Shown here one piece after another: positions 9,765 through 18,400 of a stretch of DNA of 52,658 nucleotides (position 1 is the first letter of the stretch; each line of letters begins with the position of its first letter). The notes under the pieces are model-generated. The model saw only the letters and a program-made list of their open reading frames with translations, ran no database searches and was not told the origin of the DNA. Both the position numbers and the translations under genes were made by a program. Source of the stretch: an uncultured Clostridia bacterium (GTDB taxonomy: Bacteria > Bacillota > Clostridia > UBA1381); assembly GCA_947626045.1 (NCBI GenBank), contig CANQQS010000004.1:1-52658 (forward strand). Reading direction: 5' to 3'.

Positions 9765-10367
9765 ATGGCATTCGATGTTATTGTTTTCAGTCAAAGTGAG
9801 CTTGACGACGCCTTAATGCGCGGCATAACGCGTATTGCCCTTTGCGACAACAGCTTTACCCTTCCCGATATAAGCGGCATAGAATACACTCTTATAGGCA
9901 GCGCGGAAATCGTTTCGGCAAAAAATGAAAACGAGGACAAGCCTCCCGTTTACGCGAATGTTGAGAGAAAAACGCTCTCTTGCGCGTCGTCCTACGGCTC
10001 TTTCGCGTCGTCCTACGGCGGCTCGTACGCTTCAGGCTCGGGCGGCTCGTACTCCTACGGCTATAAATACGAATACGGCGGCTCTTTTGCGGGTTCGTAC
10101 TCGTCATCGTTTATGTCGTCGTACGCGTCACTTTACGCGTCGTCGTTTTACTCGTTTATAAGCGGCATGTCGTTTGAATGGCTCGCAAGCTACGGCGGCA
10201 GTTACGGCTTCGCGTACAGCTTTTCTTACGGCGGCAGCTACAATTTCGGCTACAGCTTCGCATACGGCGGAAGCTTCGGCGGAAGCGGCGCGGCGCTTCC
10301 CGATATTATAGAATACGGCGGTTCGGGTATAATTTTTGTGAACGGATACGGAATAAACTTGATCTGA
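9765..10367 (+). CDS. Gly/Ser/Tyr-rich low-complexity protein, unknown function
   Basis: A 200-residue protein not matched to any family. The first 70 residues or so form an ordered-looking segment (VIVFSQSELDDALMRGITRI, then TLPDISGIEYTLIGSAEIVS). From about residue 75 to 185 it is an imperfect repeat of Gly, Ser, Tyr, Phe and Ala (units such as SYGGSY, YSFAYGGSFGG), and it ends with a short hydrophobic tail (GIIFVNGYGINLI). There is no signal peptide and no membrane segment. A strong GGAGGGG precedes the ATG, and codon use matches neighbouring core genes, so it is not a spurious ORF. It is followed after 47 bases by a glycosyltransferase-like gene with its own GGAGG. The composition resembles self-assembling silk- or amyloid-like proteins, or a heavily modified acceptor; both are inference. 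Confidence 0.8.
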   Translation: MAFDVIVFSQSELDDALMRGITRIALCDNSFTLPDISGIEYTLIGSAEIVSAKNENEDKPPVYANVERKTLSCASSYGSFASSYGGSYASGSGGSYSYGYKYEYGGSFAGSYSSSFMSSYASLYASSFYSFISGMSFEWLASYGGSYGFAYSFSYGGSYNFGYSFAYGGSFGGSGAALPDIIEYGGSGIIFVNGYGINLI

Positions 10368-10414
10368 GAGCTTCCGCGGCGGAGTTCTCGGATATTTTTT
10401 TTGGAGGAACAGCT

Positions 10415-11257
10415 ATGGACGCGATACATGTAAACTGGACAAAACCCTTCGTGAACAAGACGCGCGCGCCGTACGAAACGGAGGATTTTGAAATTTTCAC
10501 AACCGTCCTGTCGGCTCTTACCTGGCGCAAAAAAAACGGCAGAATCACAATGGCAACCGACAGCGCCGGCGCGGAGTATTACGTAAAAAACGGACTTGAC
10601 GTAATATGGGACGGCATGGACGTGTGCCTTGACGATATTGACGTAAACCCCGACGTGTTCTGGGCAGCCGGTAAGCTGTTCGCGCTGCAAAAGCAGACCG
10701 CGCCCGTCGCGATGATTGACACCGATTTTATAGTCTGGGACACGCTCGCGAACTGCGGCGCGGACGCGGAGGTAATTCACTTTGAGGAGCTTGCGCCGCA
10801 TATTTACCCGCCGTTTGAGTATTTTAAGAACACGCACTTCACCTTTGACGATGATTTCGACCGCACCGTTAAAGCGTGCAACACCGCACTGTGCGTCATA
10901 CGCGACGCGGAGCTTTTGAAGTATTATACAGACACGGCGATACGGTTCATGCGCGAAAGCGACGAAAAGGACGACAGGCTCTGCTATATGGTATTTGCGG
11001 AGCAGCGGCTTCTCGCGATATGCGCGAAAAAGCTCGGCAAAACCGTCGCATCGTTTTCCGATATGCCGTCGCTCTTTTCGGGCAAAGACACGCGCTTTAC
11101 CCACACGTGGGGCATGAAGCAGCAGATGCGCGACAACGGCGCGCTGCGGTACGACTTCTGCAAAAGGTGTGCGCGGCGCATAAGCGCGGACTACCCGCGC
11201 ACGGCGGAAATTCTTGCAAAAATCGGCAGTCTTGCGCCGTATTTTGAGGATATGTAA
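10415..11257 (+). CDS. DUF6734-like, glycosyltransferase-like protein
   Basis: A 280-residue cytoplasmic protein. I recall the family as DUF6734, proteins resembling GT-A glycosyltransferases; moderate confidence. It starts like an acceptor/nucleotide-binding fold (AIHVNWTKPFVN) and has a DxD-type motif in PVAMIDTDFIVWD (D102, D104), followed by WDTLA, as in metal-binding sugar-nucleotide transferases. The C-terminal half carries FAEQRLLAICAKKLG and THTWGMKQQM. The ORF track extends upstream to 10178, but ATG 10415 has GGAGG 7 bases before it and follows the previous gene's stop. Its close linkage to the Gly/Ser/Tyr-rich gene suggests the two act together, perhaps enzyme and substrate. Confidence 0.75.
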   Translation: MDAIHVNWTKPFVNKTRAPYETEDFEIFTTVLSALTWRKKNGRITMATDSAGAEYYVKNGLDVIWDGMDVCLDDIDVNPDVFWAAGKLFALQKQTAPVAMIDTDFIVWDTLANCGADAEVIHFEELAPHIYPPFEYFKNTHFTFDDDFDRTVKACNTALCVIRDAELLKYYTDTAIRFMRESDEKDDRLCYMVFAEQRLLAICAKKLGKTVASFSDMPSLFSGKDTRFTHTWGMKQQMRDNGALRYDFCKRCARRISADYPRTAEILAKIGSLAPYFEDM

Positions 11258-11294
11258 AATTTTTTCCAAAATTAAATTTTTTTTACAATAATTG

Positions 11295-11322
11295 TAGACA
11301 TTTCCTTAAAATATGTTATAAT
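11295..11322 (+). promoter_or_regulatory. Promoter of ppdK
   Basis: TAGACA, 16 bases, TATAAT with an upstream TGn. The start is about 11329 and the leader about 58 bases, ending in TAGGAGGAAAAAG before the ATG. Confidence 0.7.
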
Positions 11323-11386
11323 TATATTATGAGTAGTATGCGGAAAATTCCGCGCTGCAAAACAAAAAACTATAGGAGGAAAAAGA

Positions 11387-14014
11387 ATGGCACACAAGTA
11401 TGTATACCTTTTCTCGGAGGGTAATGCAAACATGAGAGAGCTTCTCGGCGGTAAGGGCGCTAACCTTGCCGAGATGACAAACCTCGGACTGCCCGTTCCG
11501 CAGGGCTTCACAATCTCAACCGAAGCCTGCACGCAGTATTACGAGGACGGCAGACAGATCAACGACGAAATTCAATCACAAATCAACGAGTACATTGTAA
11601 AAATGGAGGGTATCACCGGCAAGAAGTTCGGCGACCCCGAAAATCCGCTGCTCGTTTCCGTACGCTCGGGCGCGAGAGCGTCAATGCCGGGCATGATGGA
11701 CACAATCCTTAACCTCGGTATCAACGAGACCGTTGTCGATTACATGGCTAAGGCTTCGCAGAATCCCCGCTGGGCATGGGACTGCTACAGAAGATTTATC
11801 CAGATGTACAGCGACGTTGTTATGGAGGTCGGCAAGAAGTATTTTGAAGAGCTTATCGACAAGATGAAGGCTGAGAAGGGCGTTAAGCAGGACGTTGAGC
11901 TTACGGCAGACGACCTTAAGGAGCTTGCTTCGCAGTTTAAGGCTGAGTACAAGAAGGTTATCGGCAAGGACTTCCCGACAGACCCGAAGGAGCAGCTTAT
12001 GGGCGCTATCAAGGCTGTATTCCGTTCATGGGACAACCCCAGAGCGAACGTTTACAGACGCGATAACGACATTCCCTATTCATGGGGTACAGCCGTAAAC
12101 GTACAGATGATGGCGTTCGGTAACATGGGCGACGACTGCGGCACGGGCGTTGCGTTCACGCGCGATCCGGCTACCGGTGAAAAGCACCTCATGGGCGAGT
12201 TTTTGACAAACGCTCAGGGTGAGGACGTTGTTGCGGGCGTACGTACGCCGATGCCTATAGCCGAGATGGAACAGAAGTTCCCCGAAGCGTTCGCGCAGTT
12301 CAAGACTGTTTGTCAGACGCTTGAAGATCATTACAGAGATATGCAGGATATGGAGTTCACCGTTGAGCACGGCAAGCTCTATATGCTTCAGACAAGAAAC
12401 GGTAAGAGAACGGCGCAGGCCGCGCTTAAAATCGCTTGCGATCTCGTTGACGAGGGCATGAGAACCGAGGAAGAAGCGGTTGCTATGATAGATCCGCGTA
12501 ACCTCGACACGCTGCTTCACCCGCAGTTTGACGCTGCCGCTTTGAAGGCTGCAACGCCGATGGGCAAGGCTCTGGGCGCATCGCCGGGCGCTGCCGCGGG
12601 TAAGATAGTATTCACGGCTGACGACGCTAAGGAGTGGGCTGCGAGAGGCGAAAAGGTCGTACTCGTTCGTCTTGAAACATCGCCGGAGGACATCGAAGGC
12701 ATGAAGGCTGCTCAGGGTATACTGACCGTTCGCGGCGGTATGACTTCGCACGCTGCCGTTGTTGCGCGCGGTATGGGTACGTGCTGCGTATCGGGCTGCG
12801 GCGACATCGCTATGGATGAGGCTAACAAGAAGTTCACGCTTAACGGCAAGGAATATCACGAGGGCGACACTCTGTCGCTCGACGGTTCGACAGGTAATAT
12901 TTACGACGGAATTATCCCGACGGTCGACGCTTCGATCGCGGGCGAGTTCGGCAGGATCATGGGCTGGGCTGACAAGTTCAGAACATTGAAGGTTCGCACG
13001 AACGCCGACACGCCGGCTGACGCTAAGAAGGCGAGAGAGCTCGGCGCTGAGGGTATCGGTCTTTGCCGTACGGAGCATATGTTCTTCGAGGGCAACAGAA
13101 TCGACGCGTTCAGAGAGATGATCTGCGCGGATACGGTTGAGGAGAGAGAGGCTGCTCTCGATAAGATTTTACCGATGCAGCAGGGCGACTTTGAGAAGCT
13201 TTACGAGGCTCTTGAGGGTAACCCCGTAACTATCCGTTTCCTCGATCCGCCGCTTCATGAGTTCGTTCCGACAGAAGAGGCTGACATTGAGATCCTCGCT
13301 AAGTCGCAGGGCAAGAGCGTTGAGGCTATCAAGGACCTTATCGCGGGTCTCCACGAGGCTAACCCGATGATGGGTCACAGAGGCTGCCGTCTTGACGTAA
13401 CGTATCCGGAAATCGCGAAGATGCAGACAAAGGCTGTTATCCGCGCGGCTATAAACGTTCAGAAGGCTCATCCGGAATGGACGATAGTTCCCGAGATCAT
13501 GATCCCGCTCGTATGCGAGGTCAAGGAATTGAAGTACGTTAAGAAGATAGTCGTTGAGACAGCCGACGCCGAGATCGTGGCTGCGGGCGCTGATCTCAAG
13601 TATGAAGTAGGTACGATGATCGAGATTCCGCGCGCAGCTCTTACGGCTGACGAAATCGCGACCGAGGCTGACTTCTTCTGCTTCGGCACGAATGACCTCA
13701 CGCAGATGACGTTCGGCTTCTCGCGCGACGACGCGGGCAAGTTCCTCGACGCTTACTACGACGCTAAGATTTTCGAGAACGATCCGTTCGCGAAGCTCGA
13801 CCAGACGGGCGTAGGCAAGCTGATGGAAATGGCTATCAAGCTTGGCAAGCCGGTCAATCCGAATCTTCACGTAGGTATCTGCGGCGAGCACGGCGGCGAT
13901 CCTTCGTCGGTTGAGTTCTGCCACAAGATCGGTCTTAACTACGTATCCTGCTCACCGTTCAGAGTTCCTATCGCGAGACTCGCTGCGGCGCAGGCTAAGA
14001 TCAACGAAAAATAA
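11387..14014 (+). CDS. ppdK: Pyruvate, phosphate dikinase
   Basis: This enzyme interconverts pyruvate, ATP and Pi with PEP, AMP and PPi, and in anaerobes often replaces pyruvate kinase in glycolysis. Its 875 residues match the clostridial enzyme. The N-terminal ATP-grasp domain begins FSEGNANMRELLGGKGANLAEM; the swivelling phosphohistidine domain has GGMTSHAAVVARGMG with catalytic H455; the C-terminal PEP/pyruvate barrel has GLCRTEHMFF, the metal-binding and acid motifs, and GICGEHGGDP with the catalytic cysteine (about C832). It has its own promoter, a strong GGAGG and a terminator. Codon use is strongly optimised, as expected for a highly expressed enzyme. It pairs logically with eno and the PPi-driven pump hppA. 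Confidence 0.98.
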   Translation: MAHKYVYLFSEGNANMRELLGGKGANLAEMTNLGLPVPQGFTISTEACTQYYEDGRQINDEIQSQINEYIVKMEGITGKKFGDPENPLLVSVRSGARASMPGMMDTILNLGINETVVDYMAKASQNPRWAWDCYRRFIQMYSDVVMEVGKKYFEELIDKMKAEKGVKQDVELTADDLKELASQFKAEYKKVIGKDFPTDPKEQLMGAIKAVFRSWDNPRANVYRRDNDIPYSWGTAVNVQMMAFGNMGDDCGTGVAFTRDPATGEKHLMGEFLTNAQGEDVVAGVRTPMPIAEMEQKFPEAFAQFKTVCQTLEDHYRDMQDMEFTVEHGKLYMLQTRNGKRTAQAALKIACDLVDEGMRTEEEAVAMIDPRNLDTLLHPQFDAAALKAATPMGKALGASPGAAAGKIVFTADDAKEWAARGEKVVLVRLETSPEDIEGMKAAQGILTVRGGMTSHAAVVARGMGTCCVSGCGDIAMDEANKKFTLNGKEYHEGDTLSLDGSTGNIYDGIIPTVDASIAGEFGRIMGWADKFRTLKVRTNADTPADAKKARELGAEGIGLCRTEHMFFEGNRIDAFREMICADTVEEREAALDKILPMQQGDFEKLYEALEGNPVTIRFLDPPLHEFVPTEEADIEILAKSQGKSVEAIKDLIAGLHEANPMMGHRGCRLDVTYPEIAKMQTKAVIRAAINVQKAHPEWTIVPEIMIPLVCEVKELKYVKKIVVETADAEIVAAGADLKYEVGTMIEIPRAALTADEIATEADFFCFGTNDLTQMTFGFSRDDAGKFLDAYYDAKIFENDPFAKLDQTGVGKLMEMAIKLGKPVNPNLHVGICGEHGGDPSSVEFCHKIGLNYVSCSPFRVPIARLAAAQAKINEK

Positions 14015-14029
14015 TTTAACAGCGTAACG

Positions 14030-14061
14030 AAAGAAGCCGTCCATATGGACGGCTTCTTTTT
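14030..14061 (+). terminator. Intrinsic terminator of ppdK
   Basis: AAAGAAGCCGTCC-atat-GGACGGCTTCTTTTT, a perfect stem with a T run, 15 bases after the stop codon. Confidence 0.9.
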
Positions 14062-14071
14062 GCGGGCGAAC

Positions 14072-14150
14072 ACGGGACGTCGGGGCGCCGTCCCCTACAC
14101 CCGTTATTTATAAACAGTGCGCCGTAGGGGCTGGCGCCCTCGACAGCCCG
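14072..14150. repeat. Intergenic palindromic repeat (copy 2, single hairpin unit)
   Basis: A 79-base unit almost identical to the first unit of copy 1 (1882-1960). The arms GGGACGTC...CCCCTAC and GTAGGGG...GACAGCCC pair with each other, with a variable AT-rich centre. It lies after the ppdK terminator and marks the boundary to an AT-rich patch. Confidence 0.85.
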
Positions 14151-14183
14151 TATATATCTACAAAACACGATTGAACGGGACAA

Positions 14184-14639
14184 CTATTCTCCGAAATTAA
14201 AAATTTTAATCTTTTTTCGTTTCGCATATTCAATTGTTTTAGCCGCGCCGCCAAATGAACCGCTTACAAAGGCGATAAGGTAATTTGACTTATCAACCAT
14301 ATATTGATTACATTTTAGGATTTGATATTGTTTCGTAGTATTTGTCGGAATTTGCGCTATAAGTATATTATCATAATCTTTATAATACTGTTCTTTATGT
14401 GTATCTATGGTTTTTGTCAGATATGGAATTATAAGATTAAGCTCTATATTCGGGGACTGATTTTTCAATTTTCTTATAATATCAGCAGCCAATTTATCAA
14501 AGTTGCCGTAATTTCCCACCCAAAATTCATTGACGGAAAATTCCTCAACCAACTCACGGCATTTATCAAATACACGTTTTTTAATATCATCTCCGTATAT
14601 TATTTTACCATGACCTGCAAAACAGCATATATTTTTCAT
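14184..14639 (-). CDS. SLOG-superfamily (DUF1273/YpsA-like) protein
   Basis: A 151-residue Rossmann-like protein. It begins KNICCFAGHGKI, the short hydrophobic strand plus small-residue turn typical of SLOG/DUF1273 proteins, contains LNLIIPYL after the second helix, and ends with YLIAFVSGSFGGAAKTIEYA, a Gly-rich segment expected to bind a nucleotide or nucleotide-derived ligand. The biochemical role is unknown; SLOG domains bind nucleotide derivatives and occur in defence and stress systems. The gene is much more AT-rich than its neighbours, which suggests recent acquisition. It is divergent from a small XRE regulator with a palindrome between them. Confidence 0.75.
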   Translation of the reverse strand: MKNICCFAGHGKIIYGDDIKKRVFDKCRELVEEFSVNEFWVGNYGNFDKLAADIIRKLKNQSPNIELNLIIPYLTKTIDTHKEQYYKDYDNILIAQIPTNTTKQYQILKCNQYMVDKSNYLIAFVSGSFGGAAKTIEYAKRKKIKIFNFGE

Positions 14640-14704
14640 ATTTTATTGTCTCATCAAATATTATGCTGCCATTGTAATACATAAATCACCACTTGTAAAG
14701 ATGA

Positions 14705-14727
14705 AATAATCAATGTCAATGATTATT
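14705..14727. promoter_or_regulatory. Candidate operator palindrome between SLOG and XRE genes
   Basis: AATAATCA-n7-TGATTATT, a perfect 8-base dyad lying in the divergent intergenic region, with TTGACA readable on the minus strand inside it. It could be the binding site of the neighbouring XRE protein. Confidence 0.4.
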
Positions 14728-14801
14728 TTACCATATACACGGCATGTTTATATTTCCTTGTTTGCTATATACTTAATATATAAAACAATGGGGTGTTAAA
14801 T

Positions 14802-15035
14802 ATGACATACGGTGAAAAGCTTATCGCGTTAGGCTTGAATATTGCCTACTACAGAAAATTGAGATTACTCACACAAGAAAAATTAGCCGAAAAAGCCGAT
14901 GTCAGTATTTCAACAATCCGCAAATTAGAAAATCCCAATATGTTTACCGGCGTCACCTTTGAAAAAATATGTCGGCTGGCAGCTGCGCTCGATATTACGG
15001 AAAGCGAACTTCTTGATTTTAGAAAGAGTAAATAA
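14802..15035 (+). CDS. Small XRE-family HTH transcriptional regulator
   Basis: A 77-residue protein that is essentially one helix-turn-helix domain (YYRKLRLLTQEKLAEKADVS, then STIRKLE and FEKICRLAAALDI). ATG 14802 was chosen over the GTG at 14793 because the GGGG stretch at 14790-14793 then sits 8 bases upstream and the protein begins MTYGEKL. There is no sensing domain, so it probably acts as a simple repressor. It is divergent from the SLOG gene and shares its AT-rich composition, so the two probably moved together. A compound repeat begins right after it. Confidence 0.85.
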   Translation: MTYGEKLIALGLNIAYYRKLRLLTQEKLAEKADVSISTIRKLENPNMFTGVTFEKICRLAAALDITESELLDFRKSK

Positions 15036-15052
15036 TAGAATTTTACACCCAA

Positions 15053-15330
15053 GACCCCCTCTCCGAGGGGGTTTTATGGGCTGTCGAGGTGAACCACACG
15101 CAAGCGTGTGGTAGGCGTGTTGCGAAGCAACAAACACCGTAGTAAGGGCGCCAGCCCCTACTACGCATGAAAAAATACGCCGTAGGGGCGACCCTTGCGG
15201 TCGCCCGAGGTAAACCCCTCAGTCACACTTCGTGTGACAGCTCCCCTAGTAGGGGAGCCATACGGAGAGCGGCGCATATCGTAAGCCTCCCCTATTAGGG
15301 GAGGTGGCGCCGGAGGCGCCAGAGGGGTTT
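15053..15330. repeat. Compound intergenic palindromic repeat (copy 3)
   Basis: At least four hairpin units in a row: CCCCCTCTCCGAGGGGG; CCACACGCAAGCGTGTGG with GTTGCGAAGCAAC; a GTAGGGGCGACCCTTGCGG unit; and the CCCCTCAGTCACACT...GAGGGGTTT unit at about 15212-15330. The last unit is nearly identical to that in copy 1, except that one hairpin reads GGCGCC/GGCGCC instead of GTCGGC/GCCGAC, a paired change that keeps the stem. The unit ends 16 bases before a strong promoter. Confidence 0.85.
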
Positions 15331-15345
15331 ATTGCCCCGCCGTTA

Positions 15346-15374
15346 TTGACAACACATTGCAAAACGTGTAAAAT
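15346..15374 (+). promoter_or_regulatory. Sigma-A promoter of the GH51 gene
   Basis: TTGACA, 17 bases, TAAAAT. The predicted start is about 15381, followed by AAGGAGG before the ATG. Confidence 0.8.
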
Positions 15375-15409
15375 TAATATAAGAATACGATATTTCAAGG
15401 AGGACTGTT

Positions 15410-18400
15410 ATGAAAAGGAGATTGATTGCCGTAATCGCGGCGGCGGCTCTCATGGCGGGAGCGATGCCTGCTGCAATGGCGGCGAACGGTGCGGCGGAGC
15501 CTGTTCTGCGCTACACGTTTGACAATAAAAATCCGCTTGCCGACGAAAGCGGCAAAAACGAATTAAAGCTCTCGGGCGGCGCGTCCGTTACCGACGGCGG
15601 CAACACCGGCAAGGCGCTCACTCTTGACGGCGCTGACGGCTATGCGCTTTTGCCGGAGGGAATTTTAACCGACAGCTTTACGGTCGCGTCATGGGTGAAG
15701 ATTGACCGCTTTACCGCGTGGGGACGCGTGTTCGACTTCGGAACGGACGCGAACAACAATTTCTTTTTCGCGCCCTATTCGGGCAGCACGGCGAGAATTG
15801 AAATGAAGTCGCCCACAGGCACGGACACCGTTGACACGGTGCAGGAAACGGAGCGCGACTGGGTACACTACGCCGTCACGTATGAAAACGGCACGCTGAA
15901 TTACTACAGAAACGGTCTGCTCGCCGACACAAAATCCAACATGTCAGTAAAGCCGACCGACATTAAGGACACGTTAAATTACATAGGCAAATCGCACTAT
16001 GACGGCGACGCGTACCTCGCGGCGGCGGTCGATGATTTCCGCGTGTATGACAAGGCTTTGAGCGCCGACGAAATATCCGCCGTATTCGCGGAGGGCGAAA
16101 TCAACCCCGCGGTGCTGCTCGGCTCGTACACGATTGAAAACGGCGCGCTAATAACCGGTAACACGTTCACGCTGCCGCAAACGGAAGGACTCATGTGGAG
16201 CGAAACTGACGGCCTCGGTCTTATAGACACGCAAACGGGCGCGGTAACTCACCCCGAAACCACGGCGAAGGTGATGCTCGCGGCGGAGTACGGCGGCGAA
16301 AAAGCGGAGTACACCGTTTACGTCGCGGGTACGGCGAGAAGTCCGTACACCGTGAACATCGACGCGTCCGACAGGTCGAAGGACGTTTCCGATATTATGT
16401 GGGGACTGTTTTTCGAGGACATAAACAGCTCCGCAGACGGCGGCTTGTACGCCGAAATGGTGCAGAACCGCTCGTTTGAGATTGCGGCAGACGGTAATTT
16501 GTACTCGTGGGAAACGTCGGGCGACGCGAAAATCAGCACCGAAAACCCGATGAACGAAAACAATCCGACATATATCACGCTCGGCAAGGGCGCAAGCATA
16601 ACGAATGACGGTTATATGGGCATGAGCGTTAAAAAAGACGCTGTTTACAGCTTTTCCGCGCGGGTGCGTGGCAAGGCTGATTTGACGGTTTCCGTAGGCG
16701 GCGCGTCAGCCGAAGTTAAGGCTGATGGCTCGGACTGGCAGGAGGTAACGGCTGCTCTTACGGCTGCCGAAAATGCGTCCGACGCGAAGCTTACCGTAAA
16801 GAATACGGGTGAAGCTGTCGATATGGACATGATTTCGCTTATCCCCGAGGACACGTACAAGGGTCACGGACTCAGAAAGGATTTAATGGAGGCTCTTGAG
16901 GATATGCACCCGAAATTCCTGCGTTTCCCGGGCGGCTGCGCCGTTGAGGGCAATACCATGGACGTGGCGTGGAACTGGAAGGACACGGTCGGCGATGTTT
17001 CGGAGCGCAAGGAAATGGTAAATATCTGGAGCGGCTCGGACGGTACGTATCAAATGACGTACGGCTTGGGCTTTTACGAGTATTTTCAAATGTGCGAGGA
17101 CTTGGGCATGGAGCCTGTACCGATATTAAACTGCGGTCTTTCGTGTCAGGTTCGCTCCGGCGGCAACGAGGACGAGAACCACGTTGTACCGATGGACGAA
17201 CTGCAGCCCTACATTGACGACGCGCTCGATTTGATAGCGTTCGCGAACGGCACCGACGAGAGCAATGAATGGGTGAAATTAAGGAAAGAAATGGGGCACA
17301 GAGAGCCGTTTAACCTCAAATATATCGGTATCGGCAACGAGCAGTACGGCGATATTTATTTTGAGCGTTACGCGGAGTTTGCGAAGCAGATACACGAAAA
17401 ATATCCCGACATTAACCTCGTCACAACATCCGGCACGGCTTCGAGCGGCTCGAACAACGACCTTGCGTGGAACTGGATAAACGCGAACACCGAGCTTGCC
17501 GACCGCGTTGACGAGCATTACTACGAGAGCGCGGACTGGTTCAGACAGCACGCTTACCGCTACGACGATTACCGCCGCGACACAAATTCAAAGGTATTTC
17601 TGGGCGAGTACGCGTCGAAGGGCAACACGTGGTACAACGCGCTCTGCGAGGCGGCGTTTATGACAGGTCTTGAGCGCAACGCCGACGTTGTGCGCATGGC
17701 GAGCTACGCGCCGATGTTCGCGAAGTACGGCAACACGCAGTGGACGGCGGCGAACATGATTTGGTTCACGAACGACGACTACGTTCTCACACCGAATTAT
17801 TACGTGCAGTCGCTGTTCTCGAACAATCACGGCGACTATACACTCCCGACCGATGTGGAGATGAGCGGCATACCGGCGGAGGACTATCTCCACGGCGGCG
17901 TTGTACTCGGCTCGTGGGGTACGCAGAACGAGTTTAAGGACGCGCATATACAGCAGAATATACCGATAGAGGGCGGCAGCGGTGAAATCGATGTTGCGCC
18001 CGAAGGCTGGCAGAAGGGTATCGGCGAATGGACAATCGGCAGTGACGGCGTTATTGTGCAGACCTCGGACAGCACAGGCGCGACCGTCTACAACGACTGG
18101 GCGGCTGCGAATCCGTCAATGGCTGACAGAGATTACACGTTCACCGTTAAGGCAAAGAAAAACGGCGGCGGCGAGGGCTTCCAGATAGGCGTTGCGGCGG
18201 AGGACGGCATGAATTATTACCGCGTCAACGTCGGCGGCTGGGGCAACACAACCGCGAAAATTCAGCATATAGTAAACGGCGTGAGCGCGGACGTGGGCAA
18301 CGCCGCGGAACAGTCGTACATCGGCGACGTGCATATAAACGACGGCGAGTGGTACGACGTTAAGGTCGAGGTAAGCGACTATGAGATCAAGGCGTATCTG

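Noticed and set aside
10250-11269. 339-aa minus-strand ORF over the DUF6734-like gene
   Set aside because: It is a shadow of the plus-strand gene, with no start signal and shadow-like composition.
12080-13078. 332-aa minus-strand ORF inside ppdK
   Set aside because: It is antisense to strongly conserved ppdK sequence, has no ribosome binding site or family motif, and is Arg/Leu/Val-rich as expected from reading GC-rich codons backward.
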